Counted from the first letter of the stretch, positions 31,701 to 39,431 are shown. The stretch: DNA of 41,736 bases from Chromatiaceae bacterium (GCA_028277905.1 JANQFI010000265.1:1-41736); one strand, 5' to 3'. The notes: generated by a model not told the origin, from the letters alone. Made by a program: numbers and translations.

Positions 31701-31855
31701 TGGGCACCGCCGTCTTCGGCGGCATGCTCGCCGCCACTGTGGTCGGCATCCTGCTGATCCCGGTGACCTATTACGTGGTCCAGGGCGTCCGCGAGAAGGT
31801 CAAGTCGCTGCTCGGCGACAAGCCCAAGCAGACCGCGCCCGCGCCGGCCGACTAA
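28703..31855 (+). CDS. RND multidrug efflux permease (HAE1 family)
   Basis: A 1050-residue AcrB/MexB-type inner-membrane pump. Twelve membrane helices in two halves are visible; the proton-relay aspartates are in helix 4 ([20 protein letters not shown]). Family motifs are [20 protein letters not shown] at the start, [39 protein letters not shown], and [19 protein letters not shown] in helix 10. The ATG at 28703 is chosen over 28679, since [10 protein letters not shown] is the usual N-terminus and GAGAG precedes it. It pairs with the adaptor upstream; no outer-membrane TolC partner is in this window. The TAA stop is shared with another family A repeat. Confidence 0.95.
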   Translation: MPISKFFITRPKFAFVISIVISLAGLLALMGLPVAQFPEITPPTVSVSTQYAGASAGVVEQTVAAPIEQEINGVEDMIYMSSKSDNDGRYNLTVTFDIGTDADMAQVKVQNRVAQAEPKLPEEVRRQGVKTEKQSTNMLLIVNLYSPDETYDALYLNNYATINVKDPLGRVKGVGKADILGVMDYGMRFWLKPDRMTALGVSVADIQNAVAEQNVQVPAGQIGAPPAPTDQQFQYTVTTKGRLTEVEEFANIIIRMQPDGSAIRVKDVARVELGAQAYSAAGRLDGRPAVVLAVYQTPDANALATAEAVKARLEELAERFPEGMEHAVLYDTTNFIKASIDEVVETLFIAVVLVVLVVFIFLGDWRSTLIPGIAIPVSLIGTFALLAAFGFTLNTIVLFALILAIGIVVDDAIIVVENVQRLMDEEGLDPKAATAKAMDQVGGAIIATTLVLLAVFVPVGFMPGITGQLYQQFAVTISVSVAISSINALTLSPALCSVLLKPGQEPLKWLGWFNVLFGKLTEGYTAAVKTTVRRALLISLMYLGLIAGTVWMFTNLPSGFLPEEDQGYFFIEVQLPDAASLTRTETALDRLEQQLLEIPGLTNVISVSGYSLLNAAFGSNSALVIPILAPWEERQTPETQLRGIVAQAQRLAAETADANIIPFVPPAIPGLGNSGGFSFVLQDFTGGDIDEFASVMRGFIVAANEQPAIGSAYSTFRADVPMLYLDINRDKVETLQVPMSEVFTTLQAQLGSVYINDFNKFGRTWRVMAQAEGDFRSRPSDIVRLYVQSKEGDMVPVATLAEVETRTGPQIVPRYNLFRSADISGDAAAGFSSGQAIAAMEETARDTLPSGFGYEWTSMSYQEIRAAGQAPIIFGLALLFVYLFLVAQYESWSIPLAVLLAVPVAVAGALAATGVAGLDVNLYTQIGLVMLIGLAAKNAILIVEFAKEQRETEGLSIYDAAVKAARLRFRAVMMTALSFLLGILPLVVATGAGAGSRVALGTAVFGGMLAATVVGILLIPVTYYVVQGVREKVKSLLGDKPKQTAPAPAD

Positions 31856-32014
31856 GGCGATTTCTGTCAACAAACAGACCGCCTGGCTTGTCTTTTCGCC
31901 CGCCTTCTGCGTCGCGGCAACGGGCACAGAGCTCGACTCTGCGCCCGCTGCCGCGCCTTGAAGGCGAGCGAAAACCCTGCGCCATTTGGTATGTTTGTTT
32001 CCGGCAATCGACTA
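31853..32014 (+). repeat. Family A repeat, copy 3, in the RND pump stop codon
   Basis: A 162-bp copy from TA to TA, beginning TAAGGCGATTTCTGTCAACA at the pump stop and ending TTTCCGGCAATCGACTA. The inner arms TTTTCGCCCGCCTTC and GAAGGCGAGCGAAAA are nearly complementary. It separates the efflux operon from the DGR target gene, 51 bp before the latter's start. Confidence 0.85.
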
Positions 32015-32065
32015 AGACTGGATCAAGTCCCGAGCGGATCGGGTTATCGCCAAGTGTCAGGCGCC

Positions 32066-35000
32066 ATGAAGCTGTCTCTGCCCCCACTCGCCCCACGGCC
32101 GCTGGGGCTGCGGTTCTTCCTCCTCTTCCTCGCCCTCTGCGTGCTTGCCGGGGTCGCCATCGATCGATGGCTCGGCGGGACCTTCTACGGGTACTTCGTC
32201 ATGGCCTTGGGTCTCCTGCCCTGGATTTGGGACAAGGCCCGGGCAGCGCGGGACGATCGCGAAGAGCCGGCCACCCTGGTCGGGAAGTATCTCCAAGTCC
32301 AGCGGGCCGAGGCGCAAGTGCTGCCCATCCGGGAGATCTTCGGCGACGACCGCCTGCCCGACGGCTGCGATGCCGTTCGGCTGGCAGACATCTACGTGCC
32401 CATGGATGTTGCCGAGATCGCCGCGGATGCCGTCAAGACGCCCGAATTCCGCCGGCTCAGCTTGCTCCGCAACGCCGAGTCCGCGGTGCCCGTGACCCGT
32501 GCACTGGCCGAGGGCATCGCGCGCAACCGCCGCGGCCTGCGTGCCGTGCTGGTCGGCGAGGCCGGCAGCGGTAAGTCCTCGGTTGTGGCCCAGCTGCTCC
32601 ACGGCTGCGGGGCCTCGGGCGATGCGCAGCCCGACGACTGGCCGCAGGCGTTGCGCGACCGGGTTGCGCTGCGCCTCGACCTGCGCCGCCTGGCCGAGGC
32701 CGACCTGTCCGCGGTCGCATCCGGCTCCACCAAGGCATTCTGGCGTGCCGTGCGCGAGGATCTCTGTACGCAGCTGGACGGCTTGGCGCCGGCGGATCGA
32801 GCCAGACCTCTGGTGATCCGAGCCGTCGAGCTGTTGCAGGACCGACTTCGGCGCCGCGGACTGCTGTTGCTGGACGGCCTCGACGAGCTGCTGGACGAGG
32901 GACAGCGCGGCCTCGCCCGCGACCTGATCGAGGCCCTGTCGCGCGGGCTCGGTGCCGGCTGTGCCCTCTTGGTCACGGCCCGCCCCTATGTCTATCCCAA
33001 GGCGGCGCTGCGCGGCTTCCGGATCATGCAGCTGCAGCCACTCAGCATCGACCCAGGGCATATCAACCAAGAGCGGCGCGGCCAGGCCGCGGCGCTGGTG
33101 GCGAATTGGCACCGCGCCCTGTTGCAGCCGCCGGCGCATACCCGGGCCTTCCTGGATGCGCTGCACCTGGAGCCGGGGCGGGCCGAGCTGGCCACCCGGC
33201 CGTTGCTGCTGACCCTCCTGGTCGCGCTCGGCCTGGAGCGCGCCGGCGATCATAGCGGCGTGCCCCTGCCGGCGGACCGCGCCGCGCTGCTGGACGAGGC
33301 CACCCGGCTGTTCGTCCGCCGTTGGCTGGAGCGCATCGAGCGTGACGCGCCCAAGCAGATCCCGGCAGAGATCGCCGGCCTGCTGTCGCGGGAGGTCTTG
33401 CGCGAGACGCTGCAGGACCTGTCGCTGGAGGTCCAGCGGGTGCGACCGGAAGCCCGTGCAGACGGCGGCGATGTCCAGATCGAGGTCAGCGAGCGCCAGT
33501 TCCTCGGCGCCGTGGTCAAGGCGCTGCCCAAGGCGCTCTACGCACAGATCGACGAGGTCGGACGACTCATCCTGCATCGTGCCGGCATCCTGTTCGACCG
33601 CGGTGGCGATGCCGAGGACCGTCGCTACGGCTACGCGCACCGGCTGTTTCAGGAGTACCTGGCGGCCTGCGAGCTGGTGGCGCGCCACCACGACGACCTG
33701 GAGCACGCGCTCGGCGACCCGCTGCGCGCCAGCCCCGGTGCCTGGCGCGAGGTGGCGCGCTTCGTGCCGGTGCACTTGGCGGCGCGGCACGGTGCGGGGC
33801 AGGCCATCGACCTGATCCTGGCGCTGCTGGGTGATGCGGGCGTCCACCCCGGGCCGACCGACGGCGACTATCAGGCCGTGGCGGCGGCCGGTCAGGCCCT
33901 CGTGGACCTGCGGCTGGCGCTGGAGGCTGCCTCGCTGACGGCCCACCAGCGCGACAACCTGGCCGCCGCCAAGCGCCGCTTCGATGCCTGGCTCTTGCGC
34001 CTCGTGGACGACCCCAGCCCGACACCGGCAACCCGCCTGGACATCGGCCGCAGCGCCGGCCGCCTGGGCGACCCGCGACCCGGCATCCTGCCCGCGGCCT
34101 GGACCGCGGGCGCGGCCGAGCCCTGCCCGCTCGATCCGGATCTGGACTTCGACTGGGTGGCCATCCCCGCCGGCCCCTTCCGCCCCGGCAGCGACCAGGC
34201 AGACCTGGATCGGCCGGACGACGACCCGGCCAAGGCGGACCCGGATGAGCTGAACCCGGATCCCAGGCCGGTGCAGCTGCCGGCCTTCGAGATTGCCCGC
34301 TACCCTGTGACCCAGGCGCAGTTCGCCGCCTTCACCCGAGGCGGCGGCTATGGTGGCCCGGAGGCCAGGCGCCCGCCCCCTTGGTGGCGCTTCTCGGACG
34401 CGGCCGAGGACTGGTGGCATGGCGGCAATCCGGGTCTGGAGCAGGTCCTGGCGGACCCGGCGTTTTCGGAGGAGCAGAAGGGACTCTACCGGCAATGGGT
34501 CGAGCAGCGGGCGAGGTCCGAGCGTCGCCGGCCCTGGTTCCTCGCCGACCCCAGCTACGCGGACTGGGTGCTGCCGAACCATCCCGTCATCGGCATCAGC
34601 TGGTTCGAGGCCATGGCCTTCTGCGGCTGGCTCAGCGTGCAGGCCAAGACTGCGGGTGAGCCCTGGACATACCGGCTGCCGAGCGAGATCGAATGGGAGC
34701 GCGCCGCCCGGGGCGCCGAGCGCCGTCGCTGGCCCTGGGGCCAGCAGTGGCGGCCCGGTGCCGCGAACACCGGGGAGGCCGGTCTGAGCGCCCTGAGTGC
34801 CGCCGGGCTCTTCCCCCTGGCCTTCCCTGACGAGCTTAGGGACGCCGCCGGCAACCTCTGGGAGTGGACCCGGACCCGCTGGGGGCCCCGGATCGGCGAG
34901 CCGGCGTTCGGCTGGCCCTTGGATCCGGGTGACGGCCGCGGCGATCCAACGGGGGCGGACCTGCGTGTCGTCAAGGGTGGAGCCTGGCTGAGCACCATGA

Positions 35001-35092
35001 ATGCCTGTCGGGGTGCCTGCCGTTTCAGGGACGACCCGAACTACTGGTATATCGACCAGGGCTTTCGTGTGGTGCGAGTCTCCCTGGCTTGA
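32066..35092 (+). CDS. DGR target: membrane-anchored NACHT NTPase with C-terminal FGE-sulfatase domain
   Basis: A 1008-residue protein. Two membrane helices lie at about 16-34 and 40-56, with the rest cytoplasmic by the positive charges that follow. The NACHT core has P-loop GEAGSGKSSVV (164-174), Walker B LLLLDGLDELLDE (266-278), sensor LLVTARPYVYPKA (about 306-318), and the winged-helix mark RLFQEYLAACELVA (about 530). A SUMF1/FGE C-type-lectin-like domain fills about 690-1008 (WVAIPAGPFRPGS, NHPVIGISWFEAMAFCGWLS, YRLPSEIEWERAARGAE, AAGNLWEWT, VVKGGAWL). The last 30 codons are the variable repeat. The domain is a diversified ligand-binding module, probably not an active formylglycine enzyme. 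The ATG at 32066 was chosen because upstream in-frame sequence is family A repeat. STAND-type NTPases with FGE sensors are known in conflict systems; ligand and output here are unknown. Confidence 0.93.
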   Translation: MKLSLPPLAPRPLGLRFFLLFLALCVLAGVAIDRWLGGTFYGYFVMALGLLPWIWDKARAARDDREEPATLVGKYLQVQRAEAQVLPIREIFGDDRLPDGCDAVRLADIYVPMDVAEIAADAVKTPEFRRLSLLRNAESAVPVTRALAEGIARNRRGLRAVLVGEAGSGKSSVVAQLLHGCGASGDAQPDDWPQALRDRVALRLDLRRLAEADLSAVASGSTKAFWRAVREDLCTQLDGLAPADRARPLVIRAVELLQDRLRRRGLLLLDGLDELLDEGQRGLARDLIEALSRGLGAGCALLVTARPYVYPKAALRGFRIMQLQPLSIDPGHINQERRGQAAALVANWHRALLQPPAHTRAFLDALHLEPGRAELATRPLLLTLLVALGLERAGDHSGVPLPADRAALLDEATRLFVRRWLERIERDAPKQIPAEIAGLLSREVLRETLQDLSLEVQRVRPEARADGGDVQIEVSERQFLGAVVKALPKALYAQIDEVGRLILHRAGILFDRGGDAEDRRYGYAHRLFQEYLAACELVARHHDDLEHALGDPLRASPGAWREVARFVPVHLAARHGAGQAIDLILALLGDAGVHPGPTDGDYQAVAAAGQALVDLRLALEAASLTAHQRDNLAAAKRRFDAWLLRLVDDPSPTPATRLDIGRSAGRLGDPRPGILPAAWTAGAAEPCPLDPDLDFDWVAIPAGPFRPGSDQADLDRPDDDPAKADPDELNPDPRPVQLPAFEIARYPVTQAQFAAFTRGGGYGGPEARRPPPWWRFSDAAEDWWHGGNPGLEQVLADPAFSEEQKGLYRQWVEQRARSERRRPWFLADPSYADWVLPNHPVIGISWFEAMAFCGWLSVQAKTAGEPWTYRLPSEIEWERAARGAERRRWPWGQQWRPGAANTGEAGLSALSAAGLFPLAFPDELRDAAGNLWEWTRTRWGPRIGEPAFGWPLDPGDGRGDPTGADLRVVKGGAWLSTMNACRGACRFRDDPNYWYIDQGFRVVRVSLA
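35003..35091 (+). other. DGR variable repeat (VR)
   Basis: 89 bp at the 3' end of the NACHT-FGE gene aligning gap-free with the template repeat at 36918-37006. It differs at 13 positions, 11 of them at template adenines (to G four times, T five times, C twice). The exceptions are C to T at the third base of codon 7 and C to G in the penultimate complete codon. Encoded segment: ACRGACRFRDDPNYWYIDQG, then FRVVRVSLA. Positions 35063-35083 are identical to the template and fit the IMH. Confidence 0.95.
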
Positions 35093-35128
35093 TGCTGTGC
35101 TCCTGTGCTTCTGTTTTCTGTGTTCTGT

Positions 35129-35154
35129 CCCCGCCGCGGCTGGGGCCGCCGGGG
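35129..35154 (+). other. Hairpin downstream of VR
   Basis: GCGGC-TGGG-GCCGC forms a perfect 5-bp stem with a 4-base loop (35136-35149). Outer CCCCG (35129) and CGGGG (35150) lengthen it past a 2-base bulge. It lies 37 bp after VR. In the Bordetella phage DGR a hairpin with a 4-base loop at a similar distance from VR raises retrohoming; that role here is inferred. Confidence 0.6.
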
Positions 35155-35193
35155 GGTGGGCCAAACCGAGGGGCTGGGGCCTTGGGGCTGGGG

Positions 35194-35224
35194 CTGTAGG
35201 GCGGATAAGCGCAGCGCATCCGCC
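35194..35224. repeat. REP unit between DGR target and reverse transcriptase
   Basis: TGTAGGGCGGATAAGCGCAG onward: GGCGGAT (35200-35206) faces ATCCGCC (35218-35224) across an AAGCGCAGCGC loop. Same class as the units at 13560 and 28535. The remaining stretch to 35377 has no supported gene. Confidence 0.65.
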
Positions 35225-35377
35225 GAGCGCAGCTAGACTCCCCAATCGGCTCGGAGCACGACGACTGACACCGAGGCGCCCTGACGATGTCCGCAACCGC
35301 CCAATGGCTCGACGGCCCTTGGCCTGGCATCCAGGCTGCCCTCGCCGCAGGAGCACGCTTGATCGAGATCCGCCGCC

Positions 35378-36484
35378 ATGCCCAGGCGCCTGACTGACCT
35401 GTACCCCCGCATCAGCGCCTTCGAGAACCTGTGGCGCGCCTACTGCGATGCCGCTCGGGGCAAGCGCGGCACGCCTGAGGTCGCCCGCTTCGCGTTCCAC
35501 GCGGAAGAGCGGCTGCTGGAGCTGGAGCACGAGCTTGCCGCGCACACCTATCGACCGGGCGCCTATCGATCCTTCTATATCCTCGACCCGAAGCGGCGGC
35601 TGATCTCCGCGGCGCCGTTCCGGGACCGGGTGGTGCATCACGCCCTGTGCCGGATCATCGAGGGCAGGTTCAACGCGACCTTCATCGGGGACAGTTACGC
35701 CAACCGGGTGGCGAAGGGCACGCATGCGGCACTGGACCGGGCGCAGCACTTCGCGAAGCGCCACCGCTACGTCTTGCAGTGCGACCTGCGCGAGTACTTT
35801 CCGAGCATCGATCACGCGATCCTGAAGGGACTCTTGGCGCGCAGGATCGCCTGCGCCGACACCCTGGCACTCTGTGGTCACATCATCGACGGCGGCGCCG
35901 GCCTGCTGGACGGCGAGTACACGCAGGTGTTCTTCCCCGGCGATGACCTCTTGGCCGCCGCTCGACCGCGGGGCCTGCCCATCGGCAATCTGACTAGCCA
36001 GTTCTGGGCGAACGTCTATTTGAACGAGCTGGACCAGGTCGTCAAGCGTGTGCTGCGCTGCCGGGCCTATCTCCGTTATGTCGACGACTTTTTGCTGTTC
36101 GCGGACGACAAGCCCGTTCTTTGGGAGTGGAAGGCCGCCATCCGCGAGCGCCTCGCCGCGCTGCGGTTGACCCTGCACGAGGGCTCCAGCACCGTTTATC
36201 CGGTACGCTGCGGCATCCCGTTCCTGGGCTTTCGGCTGTACCCGGACCGGCGCCTGCTGCGGCGTCGCAACGGGGTGATGTTGCAGCGCAGGCTGCGTTC
36301 GGCTGCGCGGGCTTGCGAGCGCGGGGATGGCCGGATCAAGCAGGTGTGGGAGCGGTATCTCGGCTGGGAGGGGCATGCGCGGCACGGCGCGACGGGTGGG
36401 CTCCGGGCGTCTCTGCTCGCGGGGGTGAGGGTAGGCCCGGGGGCTATGGCTGGCTCGGAGAAACCCGGGGCGCCGCGCAGTTGA
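35378..36484 (+). CDS. DGR reverse transcriptase
   Basis: A 368-residue reverse transcriptase. Motif A is YVLQCDLREYFPSIDH with catalytic Asp136; motif B is RGLPIGNLTSQFWANVYLNE (198-217), where the SQ ending is the DGR signature in place of the group II/retroviral PQG; motif C is YLRYVDDFLLFADD with the DD pair at 236-237. The N-terminal FENLWRAYCDAARGKR and FRDRVVHHALCRIIEGRF are also typical. It has no maturase or endonuclease domain. It sits between the target gene and avd on the same strand. It would make error-prone cDNA from TR RNA with misincorporation at adenines. The ATG at 35378 matches the family start; a strong Shine-Dalgarno site is absent. Confidence 0.93.
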   Translation: MPRRLTDLYPRISAFENLWRAYCDAARGKRGTPEVARFAFHAEERLLELEHELAAHTYRPGAYRSFYILDPKRRLISAAPFRDRVVHHALCRIIEGRFNATFIGDSYANRVAKGTHAALDRAQHFAKRHRYVLQCDLREYFPSIDHAILKGLLARRIACADTLALCGHIIDGGAGLLDGEYTQVFFPGDDLLAAARPRGLPIGNLTSQFWANVYLNELDQVVKRVLRCRAYLRYVDDFLLFADDKPVLWEWKAAIRERLAALRLTLHEGSSTVYPVRCGIPFLGFRLYPDRRLLRRRNGVMLQRRLRSAARACERGDGRIKQVWERYLGWEGHARHGATGGLRASLLAGVRVGPGAMAGSEKPGAPRS

Positions 36485-36535
36485 TTTGAACCCGGCGATG
36501 GCGCCCTTGGCGTCGCCGCGACCCGGGATGCTTGC

Positions 36536-36889
36536 ATGTCCCAATCCCCCCTCTTCGCCAAGAGCGACGAGCTGCTCCGCTGGCTCATCCCGGTCGCCAT
36601 CGGCTTCCCGCGCTCGCATCGCTTCGTCCTCGCCGAGCGCCTGCAGCGCACCGCGCTCGACTTCCACGAGCAGCTCATCGCCGCCGCCAAGGCGGATGAT
36701 AGCCTGCCGATGCTCCGCCGTGCCGATCTGACCCTGGAGCGCCTGCGCTTCCTGATCCGCCTCGCCCACGACCTCGAGCTCTTGAGCCACGGCCAATACC
36801 GCCATGCGGCCGGCCTGTTGACGGAGGTCGGTCGCTTGCTCGGTGCCTGGATCAAGCGCGACAATGCCCGGCGGCGGGATGGGGATTAG
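36536..36889 (+). CDS. avd: Avd-like four-helix accessory protein of the DGR
   Basis: A 117-residue, almost wholly helical, basic protein (SPLFAKSDELLRWLIPVAIG, then FPRSHRFVLAERLQRTALDF, TLERLRFLIRLAHDLELLSH and a final helix GLLTEVGRLLGAWIKRDNAR). This is the four-helix bundle of Avd/23S-rRNA-intervening-sequence proteins. Avd forms a pentameric barrel that binds RT and TR RNA and is needed for mutagenic retrohoming in the phage system. It lies 51 bp after RT and ends 28 bp before TR. No clear Shine-Dalgarno site; coupling to RT translation is possible. Confidence 0.85.
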   Translation: MSQSPLFAKSDELLRWLIPVAIGFPRSHRFVLAERLQRTALDFHEQLIAAAKADDSLPMLRRADLTLERLRFLIRLAHDLELLSHGQYRHAAGLLTEVGRLLGAWIKRDNARRRDGD

Positions 36890-36917
36890 CTCCAACCGTC
36901 CGGGCCGGGCCGCTCGC

Positions 36918-37006
36918 GCCTGTCGGGGTGCCTACCGCAACAGGAACAACCCGAACAACTGGAATAACAACCAGGGATTTCGTGTGGTGCGAGTCTCCAT
37001 CGCTTG
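36918..37006 (+). other. DGR template repeat (TR)
   Basis: 89 bp right after avd. Read in the VR frame it gives ACRGAYRNRNNPNNWNNNQG then FRVVRVSIA, with seven AAC codons and one AAT, the adenine-loaded codons typical of DGR templates (AAN can become 15 residues without a stop when the first two bases vary). The last part (36978-36998) is identical to VR over 21 bp and is the IMH* side. The bases beyond it differ from VR (ATC against CTG), as expected from the IMH/IMH* asymmetry. It is a non-coding RNA template, not a gene fragment. Confidence 0.95.
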
Positions 37007-37222
37007 CCGGAAGGAGCCGAGTACGTCTCGCCGGAAGCTCCTGCGGTTCAAGGGCCGCGGGACGGGCAAACAAGCCAGCCAGGTCTTGTCCGGGTCGCGC
37101 CTGTCTTGGCGCCACTGCCAAGCCAGCAGGCCGAAAAGTCCGACCGCCCCGCGTCCCGCCCGGGCTTGGCCCGGGCGCGGCGCGGGGCCCCTTCGCAACA
37201 GCGGGCGCAAGGGCTGGGAGCC

Positions 37223-37546
37223 GTGAGACGAGTGCTCTTGAGCCCTTGGGCGCCGCTCGCCCTCAGGGTGCTCCGCATCGGACTCGGCGTCTTTGGCTGG
37301 CACGCCTCGGCGCGGTGGCTCGGTTTCTGGGGCTGCTTGGGCGTCACGGCGACGGTCCTGCTGGTCGCATGGCCCGGCTGGCTCGGCGCGCGGCTCAACG
37401 TCCCTAATGCGGACCGGGTCGCAAGCGCCCTGCGCGAGTACCTGCGGCGGCAGATCAGTGCCAGTAACGAGCTGCCGCTCAGCGTCATCTTGCCGGACGC
37501 CGGCCTGCCGGGGAACCGCGTCGCCATTGCGCTCGATGCCGTCTAG
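37223..37546 (+). CDS. Hypothetical two-helix membrane protein downstream of TR
   Basis: A 107-residue product from a GTG at 37223, in a frame with very high GC in third positions and no stop back to 37004. It has two hydrophobic segments (about 7-24 and 31-52, rich in Trp and Gly) and a polar tail NADRVASALREYLRRQISAS. I do not recognise the family. GTG at 37232 is an alternative start with GGGAG 11 bases before it. Position directly after the template repeat makes it a candidate DGR accessory gene, but nothing in the sequence proves a link. Confidence 0.5.
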   Translation: MRRVLLSPWAPLALRVLRIGLGVFGWHASARWLGFWGCLGVTATVLLVAWPGWLGARLNVPNADRVASALREYLRRQISASNELPLSVILPDAGLPGNRVAIALDAV

Positions 37547-37627
37547 GTGCCGATGAAGGTCCGGGTACGCGGCTCGCCGGCGGCCGACGAGGCGAGCCAT
37601 GCCGCCCGTCCGAGGGCCAGTGTCGGA

Positions 37628-37711
37628 CCAGATGTTGCCGCGGTCGCAGCGGCTGCAGATCGCCACTTGGCGCCGGCAGCGGGCGCAATCGAACAGGCGT
37701 GCGCTGGTGCA
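37628..37711 (-). pseudogene. Zinc-ribbon fragment
   Basis: A short minus-strand stretch encodes RLFDCARCRRQVAICSRCDR, two CxxC pairs spaced as in a zinc ribbon often seen at the N-terminus of small proteins near mobile elements. It breaks off after NIW and has no credible start or continuation, so it is likely a remnant. The rest of 37547-38009 has no supported gene. Confidence 0.4.
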
Positions 37712-38009
37712 CACCGGCGGCTCCTCCCGGTGAGCGCTGGATTGCAGCCCGCGGGCGAGCGCTACTCGCCTCACCAGCTTCGCTGGCGACTTCCCGTCCT
37801 ATTCACGAACGATGCGCGGGTTTGGACCGCCGTTCACGGCTGTACGCGGCCGGCGAGCATGGGGCGCAGCCGATGGCCGAGCCAGTGCCTCGGCGTCGTG
37901 CGGCGCTCAGGTTTGGCGAGTCTCGGCTGCGTGTGCCTGACTGGCCCCACCAGGGGTCCCCCTCGCTAAGGGCCGGCGGATTCTTCACAACCCCTGAGCG
38001 CTTAATTTC

Positions 38010-38027
38010 GATATTCCTAGGAATATC
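38010..38027. promoter_or_regulatory. Perfect 18-bp palindrome, likely ArsR operator
   Basis: GATATTCCTAGGAATATC is a perfect inverted repeat, AT-rich against the GC-rich surroundings, placed one base before the -35 box of the arsR promoter. ArsR dimers bind such dyads; autoregulation of arsR-arsP is inferred. Confidence 0.7.
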
Positions 38028-38028
38028 C

Positions 38029-38057
38029 TTGAAAGCGGGCGCGCCAAGCACTATCAT
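38029..38057 (+). promoter_or_regulatory. arsR promoter, probably giving a leaderless mRNA
   Basis: TTGAAA and TATCAT with a 17-bp spacer. The -10 ends 7 bases before the arsR ATG, so transcription should begin at or within 2 bases of the start codon. No Shine-Dalgarno sequence precedes the ATG. Confidence 0.6.
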
Positions 38058-38064
38058 CTGCCTT

Positions 38065-38409
38065 ATGAGGATACCTGTGCTCGCAGCCCGACTGGAGGCG
38101 CTCGGCCATGAGACGCGCCTGACGATATTCCGCACCCTGGTGCGGGCCGGCAGGAACGGCTTGCCGGTGGGCGCCCTGCAAGATCACACCGGGCTCGCGC
38201 GCTCGACCCTGTCTCATCACCTACACAGACTGATATCGGTCGGTCTCGTTAGCCAGCGCCGTGCGGGCACGACCCTGTACTGCTGCGCCGAATATCCGGC
38301 GATGAACGAAACCCTCGGGTCGCTGCGTGCGGAGTGCTGCGTCGATGTGCATGACGGCGCCCCCGGGGCAGAGGAGGCCGACCCGCAGTACCCAGGGAGC
38401 CAACCATGA
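38065..38409 (+). CDS. arsR: ArsR-family metalloregulator
   Basis: A 114-residue winged-helix repressor: ARLEALGHETRLTIFRTLVR, recognition helix GLARSTLSHHLHRLISVGLV (44-63) and wing QRRAGTTLYCCAEY. Two vicinal cysteine pairs, Cys73-74 and Cys91-92, sit at the end of the wing and in the C-terminal part. The canonical ELCVCDL site in the recognition helix is absent; this recalls the Acidithiobacillus ArsR type, where C-terminal Cys residues bind As(III). The stop overlaps the permease start by 4 bases. Metal choice (As or Sb) is inferred from the neighbours. Confidence 0.85.
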   Translation: MRIPVLAARLEALGHETRLTIFRTLVRAGRNGLPVGALQDHTGLARSTLSHHLHRLISVGLVSQRRAGTTLYCCAEYPAMNETLGSLRAECCVDVHDGAPGAEEADPQYPGSQP

Positions 38410-39431
38410 CCCAGCTTGCTCTGGCAACCCGTCGCTACAGCTCCAGGATCGACCCGGCCTGGCTGTTGCTTGCCGTTGCGCTGCTTGCCCTGGCCTTGGT
38501 CGACGCCACTCAGGCACGCGCGAGCCTGGGTTTCACGGTGGATGCGCTGATCGGCGTCAGCCCCTTCCTGGCCCTGTCCCTCGGCGCCGCCGCCTATGCC
38601 AAGGCAAGCGGCGCCGACTATCTGATTGTAAAGGTGTTTTCCGGACACATGGCGAGCATGATCCTCGCCGCGGCGCTGATCGGCGCGGTCTCGCCCTTCT
38701 GCTCCTGCGGGGTCATCCCCTTGATCGCGGCCTTGCTCAACATGGGGGTTCCGCTGGCGCCGGTGATGGCGTTCTGGCTCGCCTCGCCACTGATGGACCC
38801 GTCCATGTTCTTCCTCACCGCCGGCACGCTGGGCATCCCCTTTGCCGTCTACAAGACGGCGGCCGCTGTCGGTGTCGGCTTGCTCGGAGGCCTGGTGACC
38901 TGGCTGCTCATGCGCGGCGGCGCCTTTGCCCAACCCTTGCGTCAGGCCGCAAGAAGCTGCGGATGCACCAGCAAGGCAGTCAGCAGCCCCGATGAGATCC
39001 GGTGGCGATTCTGGGGCGACGCCGATCGCCGTGCGACCTTTCGACAGAACGCCATCAAGAACGGCCTGTTCCTCGGCAAGTGGCTGACCCTGGCGTTCTT
39101 TCTCGAGAGTCTGATGCTGGCCTACATCCCGGCCGAGATGGTGACCGCGACCATAGGCGGTGAGGGCTGGCTCACGGTCCTTGCCGCCACACTCGTCGGG
39201 GTCCCGGCCTACCTCAACGGCTATGCCGCACTGCCGCTGATCGGTGGCCTGATCGAGCAAGGCATGGCGCCCGGGGCCGGGATGGCTTTCTTGCTTGCGG
39301 GCGGCGTCAGCTCCATCCCGGCCGCCCTCGCGGTCTGGGCCCTCGCCCGCTGGCCGGTCTTCCTGACCTACCTCGGTCTCGCGTTCATTGGCGCCTTCGG
39401 CTTCGGGCTCGCGTTCACCTGGCTCTCCTGA
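38406..39431 (+). CDS. arsP: ArsP/SO_0444-type permease
   Basis: A 341-residue permease with about ten membrane segments in two halves. The family hallmark SPFCSCGVIPLIAALLNMGV lies in the first half (about 97-116), and GVPAYLNGYAALPLIGGLIE in the second. A short cysteine-bearing cytoplasmic loop (RSCGCTSKAV) joins the halves. Members export trivalent organoarsenicals (ArsP) or other metals. The pairing with ArsR and an aquaporin favours arsenic, but the symbol stays provisional. Confidence 0.85.
   Translation: MTQLALATRRYSSRIDPAWLLLAVALLALALVDATQARASLGFTVDALIGVSPFLALSLGAAAYAKASGADYLIVKVFSGHMASMILAAALIGAVSPFCSCGVIPLIAALLNMGVPLAPVMAFWLASPLMDPSMFFLTAGTLGIPFAVYKTAAAVGVGLLGGLVTWLLMRGGAFAQPLRQAARSCGCTSKAVSSPDEIRWRFWGDADRRATFRQNAIKNGLFLGKWLTLAFFLESLMLAYIPAEMVTATIGGEGWLTVLAATLVGVPAYLNGYAALPLIGGLIEQGMAPGAGMAFLLAGGVSSIPAALAVWALARWPVFLTYLGLAFIGAFGFGLAFTWLS

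Noticed and set aside
34147-35092. Catalytic formylglycine-generating enzyme
   Set aside because: The FGE fold is fused to a NACHT switch and ends in a DGR variable repeat, which fits a binding module; no sulfatase lies nearby.
35287-35397. A 36-residue frame before RT (MSATAQWLDGPWPGIQAALA)
   Set aside because: Too short, no ribosome site or family; it overlaps the RT start. Kept only as a remote possibility.
32057-36895. A 1612-codon open frame on the minus strand across target, RT and avd
   Set aside because: It mirrors GC-rich codon bias of the plus-strand genes, has low-complexity Gln/Ala/Arg composition and no domain; the plus-strand genes have clear motifs.
36843-37226. An open frame reading through TR that looks like the end of an FGE protein
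   Set aside because: Its FGE-like part is exactly the 89-bp template; upstream sequence has no FGE domain and overlaps avd. It is the TR, not a gene or pseudogene.
37699-38064. N-terminal extension of ArsR in the open frame before 38065
   Set aside because: It would cover the operator and promoter, and the ArsR domain begins at 38065.
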